Positions 32,801 to 43,125 of a DNA stretch of 64,000 bases are shown one piece after another (the first letter of the stretch is position 1; each line of letters starts with the position of its first letter). The notes under the pieces are model-generated. The model saw only the letters and a program-made list of their open reading frames with translations, was not told the origin of the DNA and ran no database searches. Origin of the DNA: Pyrenochaeta sp. MPI-SDFR-AT-0127 (Eukaryota; Ascomycota; Dothideomycetes; Pleosporales; Cucurbitariaceae); NCBI GenBank assembly GCA_020747015.1, contig JAGTJM010000003.1, positions 496,001-560,000 on the forward strand, read 5' to 3'. The translations under genes and the position numbers were made by a program.

Positions 32801-32998
32801 AAGGGCACGCGTGTTAAGGTGCTTAGCCGTGCGTACCACGCTATTGCTACAGAGCTCAAGCTCACCAACAAGACGGAGTTCCGTGAGAAGCTGGGTGCAA
32901 TCGATGACCCAAGCTACATCTGCTATCCCCCACACGGGCTGGGCCCGTTGGCGGTCAAAGCGATTCTCAACTTCTTCTCTGATGATGACGACAACTAG
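29870..32998 (+). CDS. erdS: Ergosteryl-aspartate synthase ErdS: aspartyl-tRNA synthetase fused to a DUF2156 transferase
   Basis: Single exon, 1042 residues. A Ser/Arg-rich lead and a Lys/Glu-rich helix (about 140-180) precede the OB-fold anticodon-binding domain (about 215-305). The class II AspRS core follows: GATESGASVFKIDYFGRGAFLAQSP, motif 2 FRAENSNTYRHLTEY and motif 3 GGGIGLERILMLM (near 655). From about residue 705 a second enzyme begins, the DUF2156/aminoacyl-tRNA transferase domain related to bacterial MprF (TSWLEPRTEIW..GAAVGFV..FAITVGDPLC, GGSIEQIVTHALKQVA, VLSRAYHAIATELKLTNKTEFREKLGA). This exact fusion is the fungal ErdS: the synthetase makes Asp-tRNA(Asp) and the transferase moves Asp to ergosterol. 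The domain order and length fit. No motif is visibly lost, so I expect an active enzyme that modifies membrane sterol. Confidence 0.95.
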   Translation: MGSLKKALNKVKTGLHSTPGSDHEDSVKSPVATSSRNQSPGAAPRTSGVFGQRASGEFKRSEVTSPADSRTSLDNGPRSSLSGLLHRRTESPNRSSTKVSTNHHHRSGSLSTHSPIRAVKEKLHIGDNSSSDDNLPLNREGEPMSKNQLRKHEKQAQQEERWRQNQEKEKELERRRKEMEEQAHAELTPEQKAKYGVTHPNAYAGVWNPQPRHKIQDFSAKDVGKEVVFRARIHHLRKMSSKFVFFMFRQQLATIQGVLLEHADVSKYMLYWAEHLDAETVVLVRGILQEPKAKQGEVLGATIHDVEVSVHAMHVEAAVTENLPFNVNEAEVSQADVDAELAREDHKEGHNRVKITDRTRLSNRVIDLRTTASQGIFRIQSGICNLFRTQLDSEGFIEIHTPKLQGGATESGASVFKIDYFGRGAFLAQSPQLAKQMAISADFGKVYEIGAVFRAENSNTYRHLTEYTGLDLEMQIDEHYHEVLRVLDRVFKAIFKGIYERYRPEIEIIKKHFPHEDLVWLDETPILPFAEAVRMLNDSGWRDDNGNPLDENEDLGTRDEVQLGRVIKEKLGTDYYILDKFPTNARPFYAMPDPNNPNITNSFDIFCRGQEILSGGQRIHDADMLLEKMRKLKVDPGSMDEYIQGFQWGAPPHGGGGIGLERILMLMMSLGNIRHASMFPRDPKSLPEKPVIKQLRHPEASTMHPPWEGQDRVLAKMDFQPIEKLIANYGDATNTSWLEPRTEIWRDDNTGAAVGFVPQDGFAITVGDPLCHESQYLKTMAAYLKYIKKERNLKPLWLLVGHAVEEVLATKFNWRTFSVTGEQRVDPVHNPAEKDGDVQRKIRHAEKEGVKITDYALGSPPPQDVKQKVDARVEDWLKNRKGKQVHLTNIHPWQDEEHRQYHISYTSDGTIAAFVAMAQLSPDHGWQVKYSLDFPNAPGGSIEQIVTHALKQVAGTGATSVTFGGGASAKFTPGHNVKGTRVKVLSRAYHAIATELKLTNKTEFREKLGAIDDPSYICYPPHGLGPLAVKAILNFFSDDDDN

Positions 32999-33914
32999 TT
33001 GGTAGATTGATGGAACACATAGACGATGTAATTAGGAGACGTGAGCGGCGGTGTGCTGCATGATACCCGGCGTTTGGCCGTGGAGTGAAGAAGAGGTTTG
33101 CCTTGACTCCCTTTCCTTAGTTTTAGATAGCCCCTTGGACTTGTGATTCAATACCCACTCCGTATCTTCAATTTGCAAGGCTCCGTGTATATTGACATGT
33201 TGTGAACTTTGTCCGAAAGATGCTGGGAAGAAGCCAATCAGAGGCCGGCTTATTCTTCGCCATGCGCCATTGCCATTTCCGCAGTATTCCCGTAATGCCA
33301 TGTGAAGGGTTTAACGGGAGACAACAACGGGATGTCAACACCATTGCGGCTCCACAACGCCATCACAAATCTGTACAGGGAATGTATCATCTCAACACTC
33401 AGCGCACGAGGCTCGGACAAGAAACAATCCTAATCGGGACGGCTGCGCTAAGTCAGCAGCAGCCGACAGATACAAGGGACATGCGGGGGAAACTCGGGGG
33501 CGCCACTGATTGCGGGGTCAAAATGCCCAGCATTGTGTGCCTTCGGAGCTTCGACACGGCTTTGCAGAGCGGATTTAATAGCGCTGTGATTGGGCAATGC
33601 AACACGGCTGGCTGACTCGGCCTCCTCTTTGTCCTGGGCCGCTAGCAGTTCTGACGTTGGAGGGTCTCGTGCGGACGTCGGAAGTGTAGTCGTGCGGATG
33701 CTCTAGGTCCAGGATCGATGCATCTCTGAGCCTGGAAGGAAGGATATAAGAGAAGCTGGCCATCTCCAAAACATCTAGACATTATTTCGACGGAAAAAAA
33801 GCGAAGCTAGCTACCTCAATCACCTGTGCAGCTTCTATCCGAGCGACAGCTCCCCTCTTTTTCCAATCTACTTCCTCTCCTCCTTCCCATTACTCGTCTT
33901 CACAGCTGCCCACC
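32999..33914. other. Intergenic, promoter of the CYP53 gene
   Basis: No coding frame worth calling. A TATAAG box is listed separately. Confidence 0.45.
33745..33750 (+). promoter_or_regulatory. TATA box of the P450 gene
   Basis: TATAAG 170 bases before the ATG at 33915, followed by a long C/T-rich leader. Such a strong TATA suits an inducible gene. Confidence 0.45.
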
Positions 33915-35484
33915 ATGTCCGTGATAAGCTATCTCCTAACCCCCTATACCATCCTCCTCCTCCCGGTCCTCTTTTACCTTCTCCCATATCTTCGCAACTG
34001 GCAAATCCGCGACATCCCCGCTCCGTTCCCTGCAGCATGGACGAACCTCTGGCTACTTTTCCAGGTCCGGAAAGGCACACGTTATCTCGCTGTCAATGAA
34101 GCGCATAAGAAGTACGGCAAGCTTGTCAGGATACAGCCGCATCATGTTAGTATCGCGGACGCAGATGCTATCCCACAGATCTATGGCCACGGTAATGGCT
34201 TCCTGAAGAGCGAGTACTATGACGCCTTCGTTTCCATTCGTCGCGGTCTCTTCAACACCCGCGACCGCGCTGAACACACTCGCAAGCGCAAGACTGTCTC
34301 TCATACCTTCTCCGCCAAGAACGTGGGCCAATTCGAACAGTACATTCACCACAACCTTGAGCAATTGCAGAAGCAGTGGGACACTAGGGTCAATGAGAGG
34401 AAGGGCGACTGGTATCAAATGGATGCGCTACACTGGTTCAACTACCTAGCTTTCGATGTTATTGGCGATCTCGCTTTTGGCGCTCCGTTTGGTATGCTTG
34501 AGAAGGGCAGAGATGAGGCAGAGGTTAAGAGCAGTGCGGATGCGAAGCCGACATATGCTCCAGCTATTGAAGTGCTCAACCGACGAGGAGAAGTCTCTGG
34601 GTATGCGCCATCTATGTTTTCCAGCTACACTCAAGATTTGAACTGACATCATCACCAGTGCTATCGGATGCTTCCCTGCTATCAAGCCTTACGCAAAGTA
34701 TTTCCCGGATCCCTTCTTCTCTCAGGGCATGAAAGCCATTGAGAACCTTGCCGGTATCGCCATTGCGCGTGTCAACGCCCGTCTCGAGGCCCCCAGCGAC
34801 CGCGTCGACCTCCTCGCCCGCCTCATGGAAGGTCGCGATGAATCCGGCCAGAAGCTCGGCCGCGAGGAACTCACCGCCGAAGCCCTTACCCAGCTCATCG
34901 CCGGCTCAGACACAACATCCAACACCTCCTGCGCATTGCTCTACCACTGCCTGCAACATCCCAATGTTGTGAAGAAGCTGCAACAGGAGTTGGATGCCGC
35001 GTTGCCAGATATCGATGCCGTGCCCATGTTTGCCCAAGTCAAGGATTTGCCATACTTGGATTCAGTAATCAAGGAGACGATGCGTATCCACAGTACCTCT
35101 TCCCTCGGCCTTCCACGCATAATCCCCCCTGGCCCCGGCATCACTCTTCTCGGCCACCATTTCCCACAAGGCACCGTCCTCTCCGTGCCAGCATACACAA
35201 TCCACCACAGCACAGAGATCTGGGGCCCCGACGCCGACACCTTCCGCCCAGAGCGATGGGAGAAGGTTACTGAGCAGCAAAAGGCCGCTTTCATCCCCTT
35301 CAGCTACGGCCCAAGGGCGTGTGTGGGACGCAACGTTGCGGAGATGGAAATGGCACTGATCGTCGGAACAGTCTTCAGGAGATACGAGTTCGAGCTCAGG
35401 CAAGGCGAAATGGAGACCCGTGAGGGCTTCTTGAGGAAGCCTTTGGCTTTGGAGGTCGGCATGAGGAAGAGGACTGACGTGTAA
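33915..35484 (+). CDS. Cytochrome P450 of the CYP53 (benzoate 4-hydroxylase) type
   Basis: Two exons, 33915-34600 and 34659-35484 (58-nt intron), 503 residues. An N-terminal membrane anchor (TILLLPVLFYLLPYL) is followed by the Pro-rich hinge. The I-helix oxygen-binding motif is LIAGSDTTSNTS (near 311), the K-helix is KETMRIH, and the haem loop is FSYGPRACVGRNVAEME with Cys450 as haem ligand. Overall sequence, including GLPRIIPPGPGITLLGHHFPQGTVLSVPAYTIHH, fits CYP53, the fungal benzoate para-hydroxylases that feed benzoate into the protocatechuate/beta-ketoadipate route and detoxify plant phenolics. Subfamily and substrate are inferred. Confidence 0.9.
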
Positions 35485-35837
35485 TGAAAGGAACTTGGGT
35501 AATCAGCCATGATGAGGGTTCAAAAAGTTGATAAGAGCATCCCAGCCACGCATTCATAGTGTTATTGGGCTTATTTCTTGTACAAATTTGCTGGTTACCA
35601 GCGCTATCGCGACGAATGTATGACTTTTTTTCAAAGCTTCAGGTCTTTTCGTATGAATTTTCACTAACTATTTACCTATCAGTATTGCAAAAGCTTATCT
35701 AGCCCTCAAAGAGCCTTCAAGCTCCACTGGCACCATATTGTCGTGCTCCCAAATCATGCTTTTCAGGCCACTCCTTGTAGGCAGTAATACTACAAGCCTC
35801 CCGAATCCCGTCCGAAGACACCATCGCGACGCTTTTT
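35485..35837. other. Tail-to-tail spacer
   Basis: 3' flanks of the P450 gene (+) and the following minus-strand gene. Nothing else seen. Confidence 0.45.
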
Positions 35838-37418
35838 TTATTTCCTTTCTCGCATCTCGCGTATCATCGCTGGCGTCATCCATTGTACCCATCTCTTTCC
35901 GTCTTTCCAGACATAACGTTTAAGACCTCGCTCTTTGACCGTCACACCAGTGTCGCCACGCTTGGGTACATTGTCTTCAGTTTCCAACTCCAGCCAAAAT
36001 ACCGAAGGATTGACACTTTGCTGGATTGGCTCTACATCTTCAAATAGAAATGCATCAGGGTATAATTTCCGTGGGCTTGTCAATTCTTCTTCGGCTTCTG
36101 AGCCACCACGCTCGAACATGTTGTTGATCGAATCGGCGACAGCACGTAAAGGTTCCTGCTGCTGTCGATAGGCATTGACCCATCTCACTTTAATCGCTTC
36201 GTGTATCTTTTCAATCGCATGCGTATCGTTGTTCTCGTACGCAACACGAGCCAGATGTAGAACACGTTCAATACCATAGAATGTCGTCATCGTCCAGCGA
36301 CTAGTGGAGGAAGCGTCCTGGACATAGATGAGTTGAGCAAAGGCCTCTATCGCCCGGTAACCCTGTTTGACTGTAGCGCTGACATCTGCAGGACGGAGAT
36401 CTGTCGGGGAAGCCTGGATGGGCTTGCGCCACTTTCTTACAAGAATGCCATATTTCTTCTTATTTTGCATGCTAGACGCGAGCTTGTACGCTCCTGGATA
36501 CCTCTGCAACTGAGATGATGGAGCTTCCAATACAGGATAGTCTATTTGGCGGAGCATTTGTAAGGGCTGTATGATAACAAACAGGGCAACAATGGCCTCG
36601 TCCGACTTCCATGCCCAGTTGTTTTCTATCATTGGCTTCACCGTCAATCGCTTAAGGGTATTCGTGCTTCTCGATGTGGATTGGGAAGCAGTGAGCAGTT
36701 CGACCAACTTGCGTACACTATCTCTCACCATAAAGAGCTCCTGATCTTCATGGCTGATGCCACGCAGATTGATGCCGTTTGGGCATTTCGATCTAGCACC
36801 TATCGTAACCACGACGTCAAGGTTACGGATGAACCGTGCACTTGTCTGGCTCAGTCCCTGATGTATCGTATAATTGTTTGTTGGACTCGTCCAAAATGGT
36901 TGACGATACCAGCACTTTCCTTGGAGCCTGATGTGCATTGATTCGACACTGACCTCGAAATGTGACTCACAATACAGGATTGAAGCCGCCTCTTGGTGCA
37001 ATTGACGATTGACTTTTAGAATTGCCACATTCACGCCGTGCTTGTTGGAGCAGCGCACTACTTGCGGGAAGAGGTCCCGGAAGATCATAAAGCGCAGCTC
37101 AACCGGCAATCGTAAGAGGTGGCAGGGGAGGTCATTGTTACCTTGTTGGTGCTTCTCACAGAGGTGGTATGGAGTGTCGTACAGAGCGATTCTGCTACAT
37201 GGTTGCCCGCAGTCTTCCAATGCTTGACACTTTCCAATTGGACGCCTCTGGAACTGATGAATTTTACAAAGTGGCGCAAATAAGGGGTCAAATGCTTTAG
37301 TACGACGCCTGCATTGCTTGCCTGTTCGTGTGAAGGCTGTACAGAGGCCTGCTCGTGGACTCTCATGATTCAGGCAGAGCGCATCGTGGTCACCAGGACT
37401 GAAGGCCGTTAGGGACAT
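35838..37418 (-). CDS. Unknown protein with Cys/His-rich N-terminus and 2EXR/F-box-like segment
   Basis: Single exon, 526 residues. The first 95 residues repeat a short Cys pattern twice (CTAFTRTGKQCRRRTKAFD..LCKIHQ and CQALEDCGQPCSRIAL..LCEKHQ), each with four Cys/His residues, so small zinc-binding knuckles are likely. A segment typical of fungal 2EXR/F-box-like proteins follows (LLRLPVELRFMIFRDLFPQVV, then ILKVNRQLHQEAASILY). The remainder is helical with no known catalytic motif. Such proteins are numerous in Dothideomycetes and mostly uncharacterised; some may be ubiquitin ligase adaptors. I assign no function. Confidence 0.75.
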   Translation of the reverse strand: MSLTAFSPGDHDALCLNHESPRAGLCTAFTRTGKQCRRRTKAFDPLFAPLCKIHQFQRRPIGKCQALEDCGQPCSRIALYDTPYHLCEKHQQGNNDLPCHLLRLPVELRFMIFRDLFPQVVRCSNKHGVNVAILKVNRQLHQEAASILYCESHFEVSVESMHIRLQGKCWYRQPFWTSPTNNYTIHQGLSQTSARFIRNLDVVVTIGARSKCPNGINLRGISHEDQELFMVRDSVRKLVELLTASQSTSRSTNTLKRLTVKPMIENNWAWKSDEAIVALFVIIQPLQMLRQIDYPVLEAPSSQLQRYPGAYKLASSMQNKKKYGILVRKWRKPIQASPTDLRPADVSATVKQGYRAIEAFAQLIYVQDASSTSRWTMTTFYGIERVLHLARVAYENNDTHAIEKIHEAIKVRWVNAYRQQQEPLRAVADSINNMFERGGSEAEEELTSPRKLYPDAFLFEDVEPIQQSVNPSVFWLELETEDNVPKRGDTGVTVKERGLKRYVWKDGKRWVQWMTPAMIREMRERK

Positions 37419-38084
37419 GTTGAAGCTTCAAGCTGTGGTCGAGGGCGGAAATCACAATAGACGTAAACAGAGGATTGCTTGTTTGGAGGTGTCGTGGTGT
37501 CCAAGTTGTTGAGAAATTTGAAGCAGGTGTGCTGCTACAAAAGGAAGGAGCTGGCCCGTGACACTTCATCCGTAATCACGCGGTGAATATCTAGACAGAA
37601 TTTGGAAGCACCAAGCTTTAATCGAGTAGATCCATCATTTGGATCCGCTTGATTTCGTAGTGCTCTGGGGGTTGGGCAAAAGATCGAATGTATCTTGGCT
37701 CAGTGAAGATCAGCTTTGCATATCGGAGAGTACATTAAAAGCGTCGGTCACAAAGCTGACTTTCTTCTATTGTTTAAGATGCTCAACAGGACACAAATCA
37801 GGTACGGTTCAACAACACCTTCGCTCGAAAGAAGTCTAAATGTCATAGTTTGCCAACTGGCGGATGAAGACATACCCACCTGTAGACTCCTCACCACTAC
37901 GAGCGATATCACATCACATCTAGATCACTAGGTCGCACCCAAACGAGTCTAAGTCGTGGCTGTACTAACAAGGTGATATCCAGAAACATGATCTTATTTA
38001 GAAGCGACCGTCTTGACGTCCTACCAAGTATTTACAAGCTGAAAGATAGTATTTCCAGCAGGGACATCCTTCCAGCTCACTCAT
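37419..38084. other. Intergenic, no gene seen
   Basis: 5' flank of the preceding minus-strand gene and 3' flank of the AA8-AA12 gene. A/T-rich with short frames only. Confidence 0.45.
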
Positions 38085-40196
38085 CTACGACTTTCCTAGA
38101 ATCCATAACTCACCATTGCTAGACGTGTCACTCGTCATGAAGAGCCTGCCCTGGCTATCCCAAGCAAGACCCGCCGGCCTAAAGCAACCCGAGCTGAAAC
38201 TCGGTCCGTTACCTTGACAGCTCTCCACCCTCGGGTTGTAGAATATGTCTTTCGCCGCTGTGGTGCTTGTCAACGGTTCGACGGGCGTATACTGTCCGTC
38301 GGCACCAAGCTTGAAAGCCACTGCCACGACCTTGAAGCCCGTGACCGGAGATCTGTTCCAGCTGCCATGATACGTAATGTACATTGTAGTACTATCGGCA
38401 TCAAATTTGCAATCAATGGGTGCAGAGTGTGGGAATAACGTGAGCTTGGGAGCGACGGCGCGCTGGCCGCATGTGTCGTCGTTGAAGGACGAGCTGGGCG
38501 TTTGCACGAACCAGTCACCCACTTTGAATGTCTTGTCGGTGAAGTCGGAGGGTTGCCAAACGGTAAAGCAGGTCGGATAACCGTACCAGTTATTGTTAGG
38601 CTTGGTGACATCGCCCATATAATGGATCTTCTCGCCCGGGTTGTTGTGATGCACATCTTTGCCATTGCGCTTGAAGTCATCGCCGCTGTTTTCCACACCC
38701 CAAAGCCTTGTAGATTGTAAGAATTCGATCTTTGCCCATGCTCCAGAGGTCTGGAACTACTCACATGTTGTTCTTATCAAAGCACATGCCAACCTCGTTG
38801 CGCTGGCCATAGCCTGCATTATACCCTCCAGAGACATAGTTGTATCCTCCACTGGGAATGGCAGACAGATCAAAGACTTTGATGATAGCACGAGCAGTCT
38901 TTGCATCTCCAGATGCGGTATCAATGTTGGAGTTGGAGCCATGCGAGACGACTAGGAGATTGGGCGCATGCGGTGCGATTGCGAGAGTACGGGTCAAGTG
39001 AGAACCGCCATTGTACATACCTGTGATGATGGTCGCTCGAGTACCAAGCGTGCCAGCGGCGGCATCGTATGGCCAAGAATATGCCTGGGTCATAGAACTC
39101 GCGTAAAGCGTTTTGCCATCGAGGCTTATGGCAATTCCATGATTCAAGTTGTTCTGCGAGATCAACATTTTGGTAGAAGTTATGCAGCCATCTGCGCCCA
39201 TCTTGTGATACGATATGCCCTTCCCGGACTGTACGACCAACATGTTGCCAGCGCTATCGAACTGAATGCTGCGAGGACTAGTCAAGCCTCCAGCAATTTT
39301 GGTTGCCTTCCATCCAGATGCCAAGTTACCCTGGAACGTAGGGTTACCGGCACCTGAGCAAGACGCCGGAATGGCAGCAGAGCCAGCTGGCTTTGCGGTC
39401 GCAGATGGTTTGGCGCTTGTCGCAATAGTAGTGGGTACATTACTGGCTACAGGTGCTGTTAGCAAGTTGGTCTTGACCAAAGAATCGAAATTGTCGTTGC
39501 GCGCGGCGTTCAGGTCATGGATCCATTTGCCCCAGGCTTGATGCACGTTGAAAGCAGAGTCGTTTCGAGCCGGATTTTCGACAGAGGATACACCGTATGC
39601 CCAAGCAAACTCGGTAGTGCCAGCGCCATTCAGCGCGTATCGAGCATCTTCGTTTGATTGCCAGCCAGTGCATCCTCGGCAAAGTGCGTTGACAGTCCAA
39701 TGTGTTGCGTTCGTTCTTGTGCCTTTGAGGTATGTGTGTTCGGCTTGGTCATACCCAAGGGGCAAGCTTATCCCGCTGCTCGATGTTAGCAACGCTTCTG
39801 CATCAGATAAGGACTTGGCATACAATGCAAATCGAGCAGATATTGTTCCAGTTTTGCCGTTTGGCCATGCAACGCTGAGAGGATTCCAGACCATGTTTCC
39901 TCCCCAGGAGAACCCAGCCCATTGATTGGCAATGGGGGCGGTGATTCTGATAATGGCATCGTACGGGTCCGTGACATTCTTGGGAAGAGCGACGCCAAAA
40001 GTCATCCCTGACTCTGGATCCGAGTAGGACGAATAGCTAATCTTCGTTTCCGCATCATAGACAACGGTAGATTTCACCTCACCTTCTTGAGCGAGAGCTT
40101 CACTGTTGTCAGTGAAAGGACTACAATTGCTGGCAAAAGAGACCTACCGTAGCCGGCGAGTGCAACAGCACTGCCTAGAACTTGAATGTAACGCAT
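38085..40196 (-). CDS. Secreted AA8-AA12 oxidoreductase: haem b cytochrome domain fused to PQQ sugar dehydrogenase
   Basis: Three exons on the minus strand: 40196-40148, 40097-38765 and 38706-38085, 667 residues. The small first exon encodes a signal peptide (MRYIQVLGSAVALAGYALAQ), and both introns end in AAG or CAAG. Residues about 25-215 are an AA8 cytochrome domain as in cellobiose dehydrogenase, with a candidate haem Met in GNMVWNPLSVAWPNG and His in FNVHQAWGKW. A Thr/Ser/Ala/Pro linker leads to the AA12 PQQ-dependent beta-propeller (SPRSIQFDSAGNMLVV, NHGIAISLDGKTLYASS, MYITYHGSWNRSP, PAGLAWDSQGRLFMTSD). AA12 enzymes oxidise sugars such as 2-ketoglucose or fucose and pass electrons through AA8 to lytic polysaccharide monooxygenases. 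No C-terminal CBM1 is present. Substrate is unknown. Confidence 0.9.
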
Positions 40197-41297
40197 GCTG
40201 GGTGGATAGTTAATTTCACAGACAGCACGCAGGTAACTGTTAGCGACTAATAGAAATGGTCACCACGGTCTCTTTATGTGGTCCACCAGGGCAATGTCAG
40301 TAGCAATAAAAGGATGCAAGGAGCCACACCGGGACACACTTCAATCTTGTCAATGCCCAATATGTGACTATATTTCATTGTATACCATAGATGAAACATT
40401 GGAGAAGAATCCAGAGAAGTCATATCAACTGGCCAATCTCTGATGTTGGAAATACAATCTACAGCTAGTACACCAGGATACAGCCGCATGCTCGCCTCTG
40501 AAGTCGTTCGCCCATTTTGGGCAGGTTTCAGCCTGAGTGTAGTAATGGATCAGGCAGGGTGACTGGCCTCGTTTGGGCTTCTACAGGGTGCGAATGGGAA
40601 ATAAAACATTGATGCCATTAATATTAATGGATGGAAGCCGCACCGTAACCCGGCTCCATTGTTGCGACAACCAGTATTCGTTCATGTGGTGACGCCGTAT
40701 GACACTAATACATCCTTAACCCTAGCCGATGGACGGCAGTTGACACGCGAGGTGGAGCCGAGATGCCAGGATGTGAATGATTATTTCCCTATCCGTGCAT
40801 AAAAGCTATATGGGTGATCTTGCTTTCTTCCATTTAGGCCGGTCGCCCCTGCGAACACGAATCTTGTGGGACGTCTCGAAGCCTCAAAACTCTGCAGCAA
40901 GTTGGAAATGGATGGGGCCGCAATTGGACCTTTTGAGTTCGATCATGTTCGTGGGACAAGGTGAGCTGTTGATGATATGGGAAGGTGATTGGACGTGGAT
41001 CGAAGTGACAAGTGGGATGCCATAACGAGAGTCAAGATCAATGCTGGAAGCTTGTCTATCCCAAGCATATGATGGGGCGTTATCGAGCCCCGCAGATGCC
41101 TGGGCGGAGATGTGGGACTGATACTCACGAGAGTGACTTCATGGTGTTCAGACATCAGCTAGCTCACGAGAACGTACTCACGTGCATATCCTTAACCTAT
41201 TTTACCATGAGAGATATTATCCTACATTTTTGTGATTAACATGTTATTGTTAAGTTCGTCTATTCACTCCCACATTCGTATCTCCACGTCCTACATT
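40197..41297. other. Intergenic, promoter of the AA8-AA12 gene
   Basis: 1.1 kb; contains repeated C/T- and A/G-rich stretches but no coding frame I can support. Confidence 0.45.
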
Positions 41298-41861
41298 CTA
41301 TGCTACCCTTCGGTTCGAGAATGCATTCCCGAAAGTCCACAGGCCGAAAGTCGCCAGGACACTTAGACCAATGGGCAGCGGCTTGCCGGACTTGATGGCG
41401 CGTGGAATAGAGCTGCCAGCGAGGATGATTGAAGCTAGAAGGGCAAGTTCCACACCATAGGTAGCACGCTGTTGAATGCGCAAGCCGCCGAGAATGTACT
41501 GTAGCCTTAATCAGCGATTGTTCTTCTAGGGTAGGACTGTAACGAAGTGCACGAAGTAATATACTGGCAGAGCCAGTGGAGACGAGGTTAAGAATGGAAC
41601 CCATGCGAGTAGGCTATGTTCATGTGGGAGGTAAACATACCAGCGACCCAACGGTAACACCTGCCGCAACTGACGGGACAGATCCAGTCCTCACATATCC
41701 AGTGATACCTCCACCAGCAGTGAGAGCACCGAGAATCAGAGCAATATTGCTGAGAGAACCCTATATCTTTCTGTTAGCATTCAATTACTCCCTCGGTTAC
41801 TTGGCTTGGAGCGGAAGATGAGATGTATCTCGAGCCCGGAAGCCTTGAAATCGCTTACCAT
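41298..41861 (-). CDS. TMEM14-family small membrane protein
   Basis: Three exons on the minus strand: 41861-41859 (the ATG alone), 41760-41641 and 41498-41298, 107 residues. Intron 1 begins immediately after the start codon (ATG then GTAAGC) and intron 2 is 142 nt. The protein is almost entirely membrane: GSLSNIALILGALTAGGGITGYV, GVTVGSLYILGGLRIQ, GVELALLASIILAGSSIPRAIKSG and KPLPIGLSVLATFGLWTFGNAF. The Gly-rich four-helix pattern and length fit TMEM14, mitochondrial inner-membrane proteins linked in animals to haem transport; fungal function is unclear. Head to head with ost2. Confidence 0.85.
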
Positions 41862-42232
41862 TGTTGCTGGATCTTGATTTATAAAAAGCCCGTCTTTAGG
41901 TCTGCAAAGTTATCAAAGATTCGATATGATCAGACTCTTGTTTCTACCAGAGGTTGAGGAATGTTGGAGTTGGTAACAACAGATGGGCGAAGGGTGACGG
42001 CATTTGCGGGGAGCTATCGACGGACTGTCGCGACGCCGAAGACCGAACGCGTTCGTAATGCTCCTTTGGGCGCACGAGCCTTCCAACATCTGGCCTCAAG
42101 CAGAGCTCCGAACTCACCACCAAAAAAGAGATAGCCTGCATCAAGCCAAAACCCAACGACCCACATTCGCTCAATTACCCGTGAGACTTGATCTTACTTC
42201 GATTTCATCGCCAGAAAAGGACAAAACATACA
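41862..42232. promoter_or_regulatory. Shared divergent promoter TMEM14 / ost2
   Basis: 371 bases separate the two start codons. No clear TATA box. Both are small membrane-protein housekeeping genes, so a shared promoter is plausible. Confidence 0.45.
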
Positions 42233-42786
42233 ATGCCTCCTAAACAGCGAACGCCCGCGCCCGCAGGCACCGCTCCCGCTCCCTCCACACCCGCAGCGCC
42301 TGTGAGGTCTACCAGGCCCAGTGCCAACAATGCTGATGCACAATCCATTGTACAGGGGGTATGGGACAAATACGTGCAGAAGACACCGCAACGGACAAAG
42401 CTTCTCGACACATTCATGGCATTTCTTGTAGGCGTGGGAGCGCTCCAATTCCTCTACGTCGTGTTGGTTGGAAACTTTGTACGTGCCCCATGGGAACCTG
42501 CCATACCTTTAAGCTTTTCTGCCCAAAGATCCTCGGGGATGAATTTGACTACACAAAGAAGCGTCTAGATATCAACATAGTACTAACGATCATACAGCCA
42601 TTCAACGCCTTCCTCTCTGGCTTCAGCGCAACAGTCGGCCAATTCGTCCTTACAGCTTCCCTACGCATCCAGACCAATCCCGAGAACAAGGCAGACTTTG
42701 CAAGCATCTCACACGAACGCGCATTTGCGGATTTCATCTTTGGATCGCTGTTACTGCACTTTTTCTGCGTAAACTTTATCAATTGA
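42233..42786 (+). CDS. ost2: Oligosaccharyltransferase subunit Ost2 (DAD1 family)
   Basis: Two exons, 42233-42478 and 42598-42786 (119-nt intron), 144 residues. A Pro/Ala-rich lead of about 35 residues precedes the DAD1 core: VWDKYVQKTPQRTKLLDTFMAFLVGVGALQFLYVVLVGNFPFNAFLSGF (split by the intron after GNF), then VGQFVLTASLRIQTNP and the C-terminal HERAFADFIFGSLLLHFFCVNFIN. Ost2 is an essential subunit of the ER oligosaccharyltransferase that transfers the preassembled glycan to Asn during N-glycosylation. The conserved end right at the stop shows the model is complete. Confidence 0.95.
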
Positions 42787-43125
42787 GCAGCAAGCATTGA
42801 GGCTGATTGAGGATACGGGAAAGAAGAGCGTGGGGCAACTTGGAAGAGAGGATTTGAAGAATATTGAAGTTGAGGGGCGTCAAGGCGTATGAAATGAAAA
42901 AGACTGGTGCATATTATACTTTGTGCGATATAAGAGAATGTAGGGAACCTGCATTCAATGGCATAAGATCTTTGTTTTGGCTACACGACTAAAAGGTACT
43001 AAATCTTCAGATGCAATGCAACTTTTGTAAGAACAATGCTAGAAGCAAAAACCCACCAATGCAAGGACTGCAGAGCTCTATATGCAAAGGTGCTGTGCGC
43101 TAGCCCACACTCACAAAGCCTATTC
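42787..43125. other. Tail-to-tail spacer ost2 / aro8
   Basis: 3' flanks only. Confidence 0.4.

Noticed and set aside
33202..33615. Plus-strand open frame of 137 codons between erdS and the P450 gene
   Set aside because: Begins with a non-ATG codon, has mixed composition and no motif.
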